Below are positions 24,674-38,420 of a DNA stretch of 64,000 nucleotides, one piece after another. Both the position numbers and the translations under genes were made by a program. Positions within the stretch are counted from its first letter, which is position 1; every line of letters starts with the position of its first letter. Source of the DNA: Acanthochromis polyacanthus (taxonomy: Eukaryota; Chordata; Actinopteri; Pomacentridae); NCBI RefSeq assembly GCF_021347895.1, contig NC_067116.1:42169628-42233627 (forward strand), in the 5' to 3' direction. The notes under the pieces were generated by a model. That model did not search any database, was not told where the DNA came from, and saw only the letters and a list, made by a program, of their open reading frames with translations.

Positions 24674-27249
24674 ATATCCACTCTGACAGCTTTTGTAAGC
24701 AATCGTGACAACACGGTGAGAAACGAAGGCAGATTCAGTGGTGACTAAGCTTCAGAGATCCGTCCTCCGTCATTAAGAGGCAGCCCTCATCCTTCATCTC
24801 ATTATCTTTGACACTTATATCTATAAGAGGGTCACACATTCTCATCATGCCTGGGCCTCTGGGAGAAGCAGTGGATGTATGCGTGTACAGTAGAATTCTG
24901 TGTGGAGCAGCGACGAACGCAGCGGCTGCTTGTCGTCGGTAAAGACTGAACCAGCTGCAGCTCCTGGTGAAGAGACTTAAATTCCCAAACCCCATTTTTA
25001 ATCCTGTGCGCTGGGTCTTAATACTCCAATCAAGCAGCATAAGGGCACTCAATTGGATTAGAAAAATAACCTCGTAGACAGGCGGGAGGACAGGCAGGCA
25101 GAAGTGGAGTGGCCCAGCTGCTCTCACCTTGGAAAAGGTCGCTGAGATCTCACCCCATCAGGAGGTGACTTTCAGACAAAGGAAGGGGGGTTAATTAGAA
25201 AGCAGGCCTCTGAAGTGACAAGCATTTCTTGAATGTGGAGTGTGCAGGTGAGTAATATCTTCTAACAGCTTTAAGATGTTCCAAAAACTGCACCCATGCT
25301 GTACAACCTGACAAAAGGTTTCCTCCTGACGATCTTCAACGCTGGAAGAAAACAACTGCACAAGTTCTCCTCAAAGTTAGAATTTACATGGCGTTGTGTC
25401 AAACAGGACTTTTTCTATTTGCATCGGACACAAACTGCAATCTCCTTCCCACCTGATAGATGTACTTTTCTAACAATAAACAGCTTTACTTTACGAACAA
25501 TCAAAAGGAGTCTCTCTCATTTGTATTAATTTCTAATTATTTGACTTCTCACGTTGGCTGCCATTACACAACGCATCAGGAGGCAACTCACAACAGCAAA
25601 CTATGGTGCACTTTGCTTCATGTCAAACTGCAAACAGCTGAAGAATTCAGACTAAATCTGCACGTCTTTAGAAACACAACAGCAGCCACAAGGATGAAGT
25701 ATGAAACACAAAACAAGGAATCCTTGAAGTCTGCTTCTTAGAATGCACTTGTATTCAGCGTAGCATTCCTTATTATACACTTAAGGCTAACTGGCTGGAG
25801 AGTGAAATGCTTTTTATATAGCTTGAATGACACCCATTGTATTTCTAGCTGTGCAATTTTCATCGTAAAGAGGCAACGTCAAGGTTGGATTTCACATAGA
25901 TATTCAGTAAAGGAGGGCATTTGTATTGATTACACAGTTCTTCTTTTTTTTAAAGATTGACCAGGATATCTATTTTCAGGATACTGCAGTTGAAGTTGTC
26001 GGGAAGCACCACTTCTACAGGATTTCACCGATCTGACAAGCCAGGCTGCAACCACAGGTTCCCGAATCCTCACATCCTGCTTCCCAGTCTGAGAACAAAC
26101 ATCAGCTGGCTCACATCAGCAGCAGCAGCAGCAGCACAGAGAAATCAGGCTGCCACACAGACCGACTGCCAAAGGGCAAACCGTTCATGTCACAAGACAT
26201 TCAGGTTCCAGCTTCAGCAAACAAACCTACACCCTTCCTGCAGAGAAAGAGCTAGTGATGGCTGCAAAACGTTACCAGGGAGAACACAGTCTTCCTGTTG
26301 TTGTCGTATTTAACTGTACAAATACCTCATTGTTGTGTTTGCCTTTGCAGGTGCAAGGATACATGCCATCCAAAAACAAGGAGGTGAAAACACACCAGCA
26401 GGACACCAAGGTTTCTCATTAGACTGTGCTTGATGGAGGGGACTTCTTTTGTCGTTTTAAGCCTGAGCAGCAGGCGAAGACAACAATTATCTAATCTGAG
26501 CCTCTGGCTAATAGAAACGCTGCTCGAAAGCCGCCCTGACAGGAACTAGATGGTTCTACGGTGACAAGTGACACAGTTCTGCCAGTCACTAAACATAAAT
26601 GTTTGACCAATGGGCTGAGAGCCCTCATCACTGATGAATGCATGGCCTGGACTGAGTATCTGTTACCATGGAAACTTGAGATTTAGGGGAACAGAGGAGA
26701 TGTGCGCATTTCCTAGTCATAAAAAACACCCACCTGCAACAGTGTACAGTTCACTGTGAGTGGACACCAGTGTCATTTGGGTTTTGTCTGGCTGAGAAAT
26801 GTCACAGCTGGGTTGTTCCTTTTTAAAAATCACATTTTTGAGGGATGAAACCAACTAATTAGCTGAAACATGGCTGGGGAAAAAAAGATCACATGAAACA
26901 CGACAGCATGCATTTGGATTGTAAGATTTGGAGGATGGAAGAAAGTTTAACAGTTTTTAGCAAAATAAGAGCTTTTTATAAATTGTCAAATCAAGTCAAA
27001 CATGTTCCTGCAGAACTAGCCAATGCAGTTGCAAAATGTTCTGTCCAAAAATAATGATTTTAAAAAATGTCATTACTGTGGGAGCAGAAGTTGCATGCAT
27101 CATTTCTCCTCCTACCTAACTAAGCTGCCTGACACTTCCTCCACCTAATTGCAAGAACAAATGTCAAATTAAAACACACTTACTGAGTGTCTTGATTGTG
27201 GAAACATCATGTCAGGTCCTTGTTTGTTGCTTTCCTTCCCAAACACGGT

Positions 27250-28170
27250 TAACTGTGTGGCCGGTGTTTATATTTTCCCCCTGCGTTGGTCCTTTGTCCA
27301 CAGCTAGCTCAGCCGTACAGGAGCTGTCCAGCGTTAGCAGGGTGACTAGCTAACGGTAGCTAGAGGACCCCCCTTCCCCCCGCACGAAAATTAAAAATCA
27401 AGCGGAAATTAAGTGCTGTAGTTTAGCGAGAAGAAAGAGTCGGTGTGTTATCATTCAGCTGAACCTGTCCCGACCCCGTATTCACTGTGTCCGCCGACAG
27501 GAAGCCACCATCAGCGCCGTTGCTCCTCTCCGGCTAAGCTAGCTAATTCTTCAAAAGCTGTCAGTCAAAATGATTCATCGCTGTTGCGAGCTTTCCGCCT
27601 TTAACGCACCAGCGGCAGCGGTGCGGAGCCCGACGCATGTAAATTAATGAGACACAGCGGCGCTCGGACGCGTCAACCGGACACGAAGCGGAATCGCTCT
27701 TCTGTCGCCTTCCGTTGGCCCTTTACAGCTTTTTCTCTATTTTCCCAGCCGGCTGCGACCACACCGATGTGGGAAAAAGTGAAGAAATAAAGCGGCTGAG
27801 ATGTAACAAAATGTCTGCGGGTTCGAATCGGCTATTAGTAGCAGAGCGAGCGCGGTGGAAATGAAAATCAGTGTTGCCGCTAAGACGGAAAAATCAACTT
27901 GGAGGCGAAAGAAAAACGTTCCCCGGCTTGAGTCAAACTCTCTGTTTATCCCTTGAACCGAGCAGCGCTGTGGAATCAGAGCGGATTTGGCAGCGGGTTC
28001 GTGGAGCCAGAAAGTCAGTCCATTCCTGGTAGGTAGAGACGCGACGCCCCACACAGAACCACAGCGACTAGAGGGGCGATGGAGCGGATCTACGCGCCGC
28101 GGATCTACCGCAGCAACGACGGATGTCTGAGCAGAGAGCGCCCCGTGTGGACAGGTCGGAGTACTGCAAC
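27250..28170. promoter_or_regulatory. CpG-rich, promoter-like block between tle and gnaq
   Basis: This stretch is visibly richer in GC and CpG than its surroundings and shows no simple repeat. It holds CpG clusters at 27595-27680 and 28040-28130. It lies upstream of tle in the transcript sense, so it may be the tle promoter and 5' UTR. I found no MYPQ/MFPQ start codon exon in it. On the plus strand an ATG in good context at 28079 opens 43 codons of unknown nature, ending near 28210. Promoter function is inference. Confidence 0.4.
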
Positions 28171-28294
28171 CTGCAAGACTGAAGAAACAGGAAGTTTATT
28201 TACATTATAAATCACCTTTTTTTTTTACACAGATGTCAGTCAATGTGTTTTACTGGAAAAGATAGAAGATAAAATACAAGATGCAGCAGATTAA

Positions 28295-28823
28295 TCCTCA
28301 TGTCGTCATGTGGGTCAAAATTGACCAGTTTTAAAGTTTGCAAATGTGGAAAAAACATATCTTCACAGTGAAACTTCTGATGTCCACATTGTCAACATTT
28401 TTGGGAAATCTTTGAAGATCTTTTGGTGGAAAGAAATGTTAAAAATGCTTAAGAATTTTAACAAAAAATCAACCCCAATCCAGTGAATTTTGCTAGATTT
28501 TGGTTGATGTTTTTGTGAATGTTCTTAAGAAAATATCAGAAGTTTTACCGATATATACATAATCACTTTAGATATTTTTAGGAATTTTTTGGAAGATTTT
28601 TATTCATTTTTCGAAAATATTTACAAGAATTTTCTTGCCAAATTCAGGGATTTTTTTAAAATCAAACTTTTAAGGTAAACTTTTATGGAATTATTGGAAT
28701 TTTCTTCCTGAAGGTGTTGCAAATTTTCAGAAATGTGGGAGATTTTTTTGTGCTGAATATTTGGATATTTTCAGACAAGGAGACAATATTTTTTGGTGCC
28801 CATAAATGAGGACAACAGGAGGG
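28295..28823. mobile_element. TTAA-target MITE (529 bp), copy 1
   Basis: It is flanked by TTAA on both sides (28291-28294 and 28824-28827). The right end, read inward, is CCCTCCTGTTGTCCTCATTT and the left end is TCCTCATGTCGTCATGTGGG. The interior has the same phrases as the copies at 29813-30736 and 37526-38027 but in reverse orientation. The TTAA target and CCC start fit piggyBac-like elements; Kolobok is an alternative. No transposase. Confidence 0.8.
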
Positions 28824-29812
28824 TTAAACATAATCCATATTTCTGTCACTGAAATAGGAAATGCTTTTTTAAAGATGCATTGTAGACATTTGTGTGGACA
28901 TTAACTGACATCCAGCAGCTTGTTCTCAGCTTTCTCTCATCGTCTGTAGCATTAATTCATTGAAATGGAGCTGCTTTTTAAAGTGGCCTTGTGTAGTCAC
29001 TGGTGAAAGGAGTGTCTGTGTACTGGTCCTTTTTAAGGCAGGGTGGTTTACCCGAATGGTCCAAAATTTGTCATCAAAAACAAAAAACACAACAATAGGA
29101 ATGAGATGTTTTTCTCCAAGTCAGGAAATGAGGTCATTTGCATGCTGTATTTATATTTCTGTAGACACAAAAGTCCATTAACAATACAATGAAATTTTAC
29201 TCCGAGTACTTTATTATATATTTCAGTCTCAGCTATGATTTTAGAAATACTGACAGCCTCACATACCTGAGGAATTTTTGGACTAGCCAAGACAAAGAAA
29301 AGTTTGACATTTTATTCATGTAGCTATTTTCTAGCACGTAGCCTACATGGGCTGGTAGGGAACACAAAAAAAACTCTTATTTTGAGGTACTTTAGCCACA
29401 TTTTAAGGCATTTCTAAATAAAATGTCTCAGATCTAAGCTGAAAAAACAGGTATTATGTAGTATGTGCTTAACTATAGCATGCAAACTCATTTTTTGGCC
29501 ACTAAACTCCTAAAAATATAACCAAATACACGACTTTCTGGGTGTAGCTGTGTTTGCCGCATTACTAGGATGTGTTCTTGACAGTTTAGCGTGATGCTCG
29601 CTGCTTCACAGTGGAAGTTCTTCCTCATTAAATGTTAACATCACCCTGATACTCAAGCGGCGTTTTATGTTGGCGATGACTCACGTTCACTTATCAGGAG
29701 GAAACCGTCAGGCAACAGACGGTCACAACATTCGCTGCTGCAGGGAAGTGAACCGGTGACCTCTCATCACCCCTGCCAGGATCAGATCTGTGCTTATTTT
29801 TAGTCCCTTTAA

Positions 29813-30736
29813 CCCTCCTGCTGTCCTCATTCACAGGCAACAAAAAATACAGTTTCCTTGTCTGAAAAAATCTAATAATTAAGCCAAAAAAATCCCCCAA
29901 ATTTCTGAAAATTTGCATAACCTTCAGGAAGAAAATTCCAATAATTCCTTAAAAATTTCCCTTAAAAGTTTTATTTAAAAAAAACAAAAAAAAACAAAGG
30001 AGGCAAGAAAATTCAAGTAAAAATCTTCAAAAAAAAATCCCAAAAATATCTAGTGATTACATATATATCACTAAAACTTCTAATATTTTCTTTAAGAACA
30101 TTCACAAAAGAAAATCAACCAAAATCCAGTGAATTTTTCTGGATTTTGGTTGATTTTTTTGTGAAAATTTTTTTCCACCAAAATAATGTGCAAAGATTTC
30201 CCAAAAATGTTGAAAATGTGGACATGAGAAGTTTCACTGTGAAAATATTTTTCAGCATTTTCAAATTTCAAAACATGTTTTGACCTATTTCACACTGCCT
30301 TCAGTGAGAATCTACAAAAATATTGTTTCCTTATCTGAAAAAAAATCCAAAAATTCTGCAAAAAAGTCCACAAATTTCTGAAAATTTGCAAAACCTTCAG
30401 GAAGAAAATTTCAATAATTCCTTAAAAGTTTCCCTTAAAAATTTAGTTTGAAAAAATCCCCCAAATGTAGCAAGAAAATTCTTGCAGAAATCTTCCAAAC
30501 AAATCCTAAAAATATCTAAAGTGATTACATATTTATCAGTAAAACTTCTAATATTTTCTTTAAGAACAATCAAACATTGTGAATGCTCTTCAAGAAACTT
30601 TTTTTCCACCAAAAAAATGTTCAAAGATTTCCCAAAAACGTTGAAAATGTGGACATCAGAAGTTTAACTGTGAAAATATAGATTTTTTTTTAAACCTTAA
30701 AAATGGGCAATTTTGACCCGCAGGACGACACGATGG
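29813..30736. mobile_element. TTAA-target MITE, internally duplicated copy
   Basis: TTAA flanks both ends (29809-29812 and 30737-30740). The left end is CCCTCCTGCTGTCCTCATT and the right end carries GACCCGCAGGACGACAC. The body phrase with CTGAAAATTTGCA and ACCTTCAGGAAGAAAATT occurs twice, from about 29900 and from about 30375, so this is a partial head-to-tail dimer of the 500-bp element. A stretch at about 30108-30165 forms a long hairpin around AAATCAACCAAAATCCAG and its complement. Confidence 0.78.
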
Positions 30737-33700
30737 TTAAAGCTCCAAGTGTGAGAAAAATGTGGCATTAATGGATAATATACAGAACTTTTTAAAAGTG
30801 TTTCGGCTTTAATTACAGCATGCAGGAAGACGATTTGGAGGAAAATGTACAAGGAAGCGAGAAGAGAGTATAGGAACATATTTTATTCCAATTTAAAACA
30901 TTTAAAGGAGAAGGCTATGTAAAAATCATTTTCATGTTTGAATGAGGTTCAGGCAACAGTGGTTGAAATGAAACATACAAAAAGAGAAATATGGCTAAAA
31001 TACTGTAAATCAATAACCATTAGGACCCTTTTCTCCAGGGCGTTGCATGAATAGAGTATCTCACCCACCCACTCCCTCCCCCACCCGACAAACACATGCA
31101 ATTAAAATGACATTTATCTTAAAAACAGCAGTTCATCATTAATCTTAAATATAGAATAAAATTGTCCTTTTTTTTTCTTGTTAATTAATCACATACTTAG
31201 TGTTTTCGTTTTTAAAAACTGGACCATGAAATTCACAGGCCCTCTTGATTTTTCACAACATTGGCACTTGTTAAAGAGTCTGGCTTTACAAAGAAAGGGG
31301 ATTGGCACACTCATTGTACAGAATTTACATTTGGTATACTTAAAAAAAAAAAAAGAAGAAGAAGAAGAAAATCAAACAAAAATACATTACTTTCAATTTG
31401 TACACCACTACACAAAGTTTATTTCAACTCTTTAAAAAAAAAGAAAAGAAAATCTGTCATCTTAAGTGGTCCTAAATACACGTGTTAAGGTGTGTCAACC
31501 TTTACAAAAGAAAACAAGATGCAAAGATAGCTTTTAATATCACTGTTTTGTCCATCCGTCGAACCAGAATGGATCTCAAGCTTAAGCGAAAAACCGTCAA
31601 AAGTGCACGCACACACACACACACCTCAGAGTACCGACGCTTGAACGGACGTCTAAAGTTGCATGAACGCAGGCCCCATCGCAGTGCTGCAGTTTCAGTG
31701 CCTTCGACCCGGGGAAAGAACACAAAGTCCGATCAAATGAAGCAGGGGAAAAAAGAAGAGGGAGAGCAGAAGAACACAAGGCGAATTCACTCATTCACTC
31801 GCCACCAGAATAAGATTTCAGTACCTTCACTTGGCAAGTGTTTCCATAAAGACGTTAAACACTGAGGCTTAACGCGCAAGCTTCATCTGGAAAACCGTGA
31901 TGTGTGAATTAATTTTGCCAATTTTTATCGTCGTTTCTGATTGATTCTGCTTGGCACAGCGTTCTGTACTGGATTGTCGTACAAACTTTCTCTAGAAGTC
32001 GTTGGGATAAAGGACTGTAGGTGACTGACCGTCTGGAAGGGCAGCCACGTGACTTTCTGTCGGCTTTGACGAGAGGCGGCGCAAAAATCGACCGATGCAA
32101 CAAATTTCTAAAGTCTACGCCGCCATTCTGACGCCAGGCCGCCTTCGTTTTAGAACTCATCCACACGAGCATGAAGTCAGTTACAGATGAGGGAAAAGAT
32201 CACCGTGATATCCGAGCGGTCAATTAGTGCATTCATCCACATGTCGAAATCCACAGAATTAGTGAGTGTGAAAAGCATCGCAGTGGAGAAAAACAAGGCC
32301 TTTAAACGTCGGCTGAAGCACCAAAAGATGAACCCTTCACGAATAAACGTTGGGAAAAAACAGGATCGCAGCCAAAAGCAGATCAACTTCTCCAAGTCAG
32401 AGCTCTTCAACGTCATTTCAACTCCTAAAAAAATGTGGCACTTTGCATTAAAATACGTCCGTCCTTCATTAAATGTCTCTGAACGCGTGTGAAAATGACT
32501 CTCGAGGGGTAACTGCGAGTAAAATCAAGGCCAAGTGATTTACACGGCGAGTAGATTCCACTGAAACAGCAGACTGTAAGGTATTACTACGGAAAATAAC
32601 TGAAATCACCAGAACATTTGCCGTTTACACCGTTTGGCAAACAATTTCAGATACAGAGAAAGAGTGCAGTGATTTTCTTTGATGGTTTATCTTTAAATGA
32701 AGGTCAAAATGTCCCAACACAGTGGACTCATGTAGAGGAAAATATGCATCAGCACGAAGTGAAAAACATAAGAAGAAGATCAGCACGGAGTCCGTACAGT
32801 GGAGCGACAGGGCGGTTAAGGTGCGACGGCTGGGACACTAAAGATGAGCTATTGCACCTCAGGAAAACCCCACTTCTTTAAAAATGAGCTATTCTCCTCC
32901 TCTAAAGGCAAAAAGATCGCGAACAAAGAGCCAAACAGCCGCCAGGACTTCAGGCCTCTGTGGACTGCTGCACCCCCCCAAAAACACATCGCTGAAACCT
33001 GCAACCCTCAACAGGATGTCAACACTCAAATTCACCCCCCAGACCCCGTTAATTCATTCATTAATTGCACCTTTTGCCTCTGTGCCATCAATAGAGTCCT
33101 TTCATCTTCTGCCAAAGCTGCTAGGAGTAGCCCTTGTGATGAGAAAGTTATGAAAACTTACCTGAATTACATTGTGAAGACAAAAAAAAAAAACAGACAA
33201 CTTTCTACCAACGCTCAGCTTTTAATGGAATATTCAAACAACTATTCAGGCAAGACGCACGATCGATATGGGATTGGTGCCAAGAGCCAACGCATATCCG
33301 TAAAAGTTACGCAAAAAAAAAAGAAGCAAGCATCCTGCAACCAAATCTTTTTGTCATTTTTTCCTATTTGCATGAAGCACAAACCCGACACGGAAACCTT
33401 TTTTTTTTTTTCCTCCCCGACTGTCAAGCATTTTCAAAAACAGAACTGCAACAACCAAACACATGAAGGATCATTAGAAAGATAGAACACTTGTCCATAA
33501 AATAGTTTTGATATCTTACAGCAGTATAAAATCTCCTCCCATCTCCGAGGTTGGAAAAACTTTGAGCTGAAACGAGGGAGGAAGTCTCACTTTACCGTCG
33601 ACAACACGCAGATCTGATTGATAAATTAGACGTACAAAAAGAAATCCGAGCTATTTGACTCTCGCGCTATGTGTCGGCCGAAATGAGAAAGAAAAGGCGG

Positions 33701-34049
33701 AGGAGAAGCCGTTTGGAGGATCTCGTGACCAACTTGTGACTGAAGCTAACCGGCAGCGCAAAAGCTTGAATTCATCTACGACTGACTGTTGCACTGGACT
33801 GATCTGGTGTCGCCGTTCACACGTTGTGCACAGGAAAGCTAATTATTCTCACCATCGAAGGAAACAAAACAAAAAACAAGCAACCACAGTACTGTCACGT
33901 GTGTGATTCGACATTAAGAAACGCCACACAGAGCGAGTCGCTATGCCGTCAACATCCGAATGAACCAGCAGGAGAGAAAACCGAATTTTGGCAACACCGA
34001 TTCCCGAATATGTTTTCGTACGTAACGGATGATACTGGCAACAGAACTG

Positions 34050-34057
34050 TATTTACA
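34050..34057 (-). promoter_or_regulatory. Pumilio-type site (UGUAAAUA) in the gnaq 3' UTR
   Basis: The minus strand reads TGTAAATA, a full match to the Pumilio recognition element UGUANAUA. It is one of two in this part of the 3' UTR. Function is inferred from the motif only. Confidence 0.4.
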
Positions 34058-34252
34058 GAATAAACACGGGCGGGTTTAATTTGGCAAATGGGGGAGCTGA
34101 TGTACATTTTCTTAGCTTCATAAACGAGGGGCAGCGTGTGAAGACGAGTGAATCGGCGAGCGTTAGCAGTAATAACAGAACCAAAGAAGTAGCTGAAAAT
34201 ACGGACAGAACGTCTCCGTGTAGCCCTCACTCAGCGTGAGCAGCATGGAAAC

Positions 34253-34262
34253 TTTATTTACA
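34253..34262 (-). promoter_or_regulatory. Pumilio-type site overlapping an AATAAA signal
   Basis: The minus strand reads TGTAAATAAA: the UGUAAAUA site at 34255-34262 shares bases with AATAAA at 34253-34258. If real, protein binding and poly(A) site use could compete here, about 650 nt after the stop codon. Confidence 0.4.
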
Positions 34263-34757
34263 TTCAGCAGAGCCTCGACGCTCCGATTTGGGGCAGGATT
34301 GACAAAAAAAAAAAACAAGAAGAAGGGGAACAAGTACCTCACTGACTGCACCCGAGCATCGCCTGATTACTCGTTTCCATCGTGGTAATTAGTCGCCGTT
34401 TGCAGAGAGCAGAGTCTGCAGCCTGGCCTCTCGCCCTCATGCTGTAGTGTAAAGCATGCATGGGTTAAATAAGAACGGGAGAGAGCCCTTTGTCTGTAAA
34501 AGCTTCGTCTAACCCAGAGAAGGAACTCTACACGCCTCCAACACACGAGCACGAGTGACAATGTAAAGAAAGCAGAAGAGGAGGGCCAGCAGAGGGAGAG
34601 TCGTGTCTGGATGTGTGATTGAGCACGAGAGCGATGACTAAAAACCACGGAACAGATCGTTAGAAAAACCGGACAGAAGGTGGCAGAAGGTGGAGAGTGT
34701 CGGTCAGGTAAAGTATGAAGCGATGCTCGTGTTTCATGCAGATTTCTACGCTCTGCA

Positions 34758-34760
<3 letters not shown>

Positions 34761-34844
<84 letters not shown>
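34761..34844 (-). repeat. (CA)42 tract in the gnaq 3' UTR
   Basis: There are 42 uninterrupted TG units on the plus strand, so the mRNA carries (CA)42 starting 62 nt after the stop codon at 34907. CA-repeat RNA is a known ligand of hnRNP L, which affects stability and processing. Such a tract is likely to vary in length between individuals. Confidence 0.95.
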
Positions 34845-34846
<2 letters not shown>

Positions 34847-34906
34847 CTGCAGGTGTCTTTGCTTGCTTTCCCTCCCCGTCTCTTCCTTCTTCCTCCTCCT
34901 CCTCCT

Positions 34907-35830
<924 letters not shown>

Positions 35831-36247
35831 TTGTATGGAGGATTAAGTCAAGCTCATTCAGTTAATTGTATCATGTTTAAATTCCAGGATTCCTCATCAT
35901 GTGCTAAAATGCTCAGAGCAATTTACTGCAGCGCTTTTCTGTAACTTCTCTAACACTTAAACACACAAAAAATAATTCCACATATAATTGTGACCGGCAC
36001 CATGATGTCAGTTTGTATTGTAGTGAAGCGTTTTAACCATAAGGTGTCACTCTATAACAAAAAATGCACTTAAGACAGTTACAGGCCTAGAAAGTAAAAA
36101 AAAAAAAAAAAATACTGACACTTTTGTTTTACAGCTACTTTCACTGCTGAAATAATAACATTCTATTGATTAATTGTTTACATGCTAAAGTTAAAATTCC
36201 AGCTCCATTAGCAGACAATATAAAGTTTGGATGAGGAAATTTAATCA

Positions 36248-36448
<201 letters not shown>

Positions 36449-37279
36449 TCAGGAAAGGAAGCGCATCAAGTAGGATTAAGGACAGAAAACGTTCCAGATT
36501 CTGCTCAGATTCACTCAACATTGTTTGCAATAATTAAACAGGGGTTCTATGCTTTCTGGAGTCATATAAAAACAGAACAAATGGTGTTTACTGAGCCTAA
36601 CGAGCATGTTTTCGCTGTTGCTTTCTCTTCTTGTATGGTGGATAATAAAAGTGCTTTTTTCCTGATACAAACACTGCTTTTCTATAGCAGCAGCTGGATT
36701 AGGGTTAATGATATGCAGGGAAAAAATAATAGTGCACTGAATAAGCCTCTTCTTTTACATCTACAGAACATGATTTGCAGAACGAAGCATCTCTGGACCA
36801 CCTCAGTGCTTTATTTATGATGGTGTAAGGTGACACTTTATAGCTTTGTCAAAGAAATTGCAGCCATTTGGATGAAATTACACGAAGCTGGATGGCATCA
36901 TGGCAGGGCGAAGTACAAAACCAAAAGAAGACAAACAGCTGGGGAAGAAAAACGAGCACATGAAGGACATTAAACCAGTTCATCCAGACACGCTCCAAAT
37001 ATCAGATTTACTCCTCAAAACTGCAGGAGACTTTAAAAAATGGCAGCCTTTGACTAAAGTTGGGCAGACAAAACCCAGACTATGTGTTTTTTCAGCATAT
37101 TACAGCTGCACTCACAGAGTTCATACTGTTTCATACATTTAATTAGACATACTACTTTGCGGGTCATATGCCTTCCTCAGTGTCTGCGCTGCAAAATCTG
37201 AAGACTGTGGGTCAGAATGGACAGAAAAGCTGCTTGTTTTACTGCAGAATCCAACCAGATGTAGTAGAACAACCTGGGA

Positions 37280-38420
37280 TTTATACTAGATTGTGAGAAA
37301 AATGAACTTTTTCAGCATTTCACTTACATTTTTTGCAAGAATTTACATTTTTTATGGATTTTTTGTTAAACTACAGAGGACAATTAGTAAAATCACCACA
37401 AAAAAATTAATTTACATGTTAACCGTCCAAAGGCCAAAACTGTAAACAATATCCACATTCAAAAGCGGTATTTTCCAAAATTATGATTATTTTACTGTAT
37501 TTAATACACACAAACATTATTTGAACCCTCCTGTTGTCCTCATTTATGAACACCAAAACTTATTGTTTCCTTGTCTGAAAGAAATCCAAAAATTCTGCAA
37601 AAAAAATCCCCAAATTTCTGAAAATTTGCAAAACCTTCAGGAAGAAAATTCCAATAATTCCTTAAAAGTTTCCCTTAAAAGTTGTATTTTTTTTAAAAAA
37701 TCCCCCAAATTTGGCAAGAAAATTCATGTAAATATTTTTTAAAAAATGAAGAAAACACTTCCCAAAAAATCTAATCATCTAAATTGATTCCATATATATC
37801 AGTAAAACTTATATTTTCTTTAAGAACATTAAAAAAACAGTTGGTTGGTTGATTTTTTTGTGAATGTTCTGAAGAAACATTTCTTTTTTCCACCAAAAAA
37901 TGTTCAAAGATTTCCCAAAACTGTTGAAAATGTGGACATCAGAAGTTTCACTGTGAAAATCTATATAATTTTCCACATTTTCAAATTTTAAAAAGGGTCA
38001 ATTTTGACCCGCAGGACGACACGAAGGTTAAGAAGGATATCTGTCATTATGTGAAAGACAAAAGATGCATATTAAAGACTGAAAAATTATATTTTGAACT
38101 GGTATTTCACAGATTTGCTTTGCTTAAATTATAAATAATGTCTCATAAAATGACAGGAAAAATGTAATTATTTACAGGTTGACTGTTAAATAAAACCTGG
38201 ACAAAACTAAACATCTACCTCTAAATTCTGTATCTTAATAACAGTATTTTTTTCTTGCATAAACATCACAGTAAAGTTATTACATTTTCCTGTATTTAAA
38301 ATATAACATACTAAAATACATGCTGAAAGCATCGTTATTTTGCAAATAGTTTTTATTTTATTGTGTTTCTTGCACTCTTACTGCTACAGATCAGTTTTTT
38401 ATTGTTACAGTGTCTGCACT
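37280..38420. repeat. AT-rich dispersed repeat interrupted by a MITE
   Basis: The two parts, 37280-37525 and 38032-38420, resemble the repeat at 14050-14840 (TTTACAGGTTGACTGT, GGCCAAAACTG phrases). The MITE at 37526-38027 sits between them, so the AT-rich repeat is the older insertion. Confidence 0.45.
37526..38027. mobile_element. TTAA-target MITE (502 bp), copy 3
   Basis: The left end is CCCTCCTGTTGTCCTCATTT, next to TGAA (a one-base change from TTAA). The right end GACCCGCAGGACGACACGAAGG is followed by TTAA at 38028-38031. The body matches one unit of 29813-30736 in the same orientation, including TTCCTTGTCTGAAA and ACCTTCAGGAAGAAAATTCC. Confidence 0.8.

Larger units (their letters stand above)
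6563..27249. other. tle intron 1 or upstream DNA; no coding exon recognised
   Basis: About 20.7 kb without a recognisable host exon. Besides the mobile elements and repeats listed separately, it contains blocks of ordinary-complexity sequence with homeobox-like (TAATTA), TCF-like (CCTTTGA) and Otx-like (GGATTA) sites, for example 12385-12485, 15930-16200, 23100-23260, 23560-23640 and 26430-26690. Those could be enhancers of a developmental regulator, but that is inference. The long open frames at 10866-11432, 16315-16926, 18767-19219 and 21778-22556 have no domain or splice support. Confidence 0.6.
30870..34906 (-). other. gnaq: Probable gnaq 3' UTR; 3' end not resolved
   Basis: No coding exon is recognisable between the gnaq stop codon and the MITE at 30736, and long 3' UTRs are usual for this gene. 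Minus-strand AATAAA signals occur at 34253-34258, 31418-31423 and 30892-30897, giving possible 3' UTRs from about 0.65 to 4 kb. Plus-strand frames here (32844-33485, 31482-31865) are not conserved protein as far as I can tell. Which signal is used cannot be decided from sequence alone. Confidence 0.5.

Noticed and set aside
26345..26358. Minus-strand ATGTATCCTTGC as a TLE first exon
   Set aside because: Translates MYPCTCKGKH, not the conserved MYPQ.RHP, and no donor in the right phase was seen.
27812..27830. B-box-like GGGTTCGAATCGG in the CpG-rich block
   Set aside because: No A-box at the right distance and no tRNA fold; single motif only.
32844..33485. 213-codon plus-strand ORF
   Set aside because: Lies antisense to the probable gnaq 3' UTR, has Lys-rich runs from A tracts and no recognisable domain.
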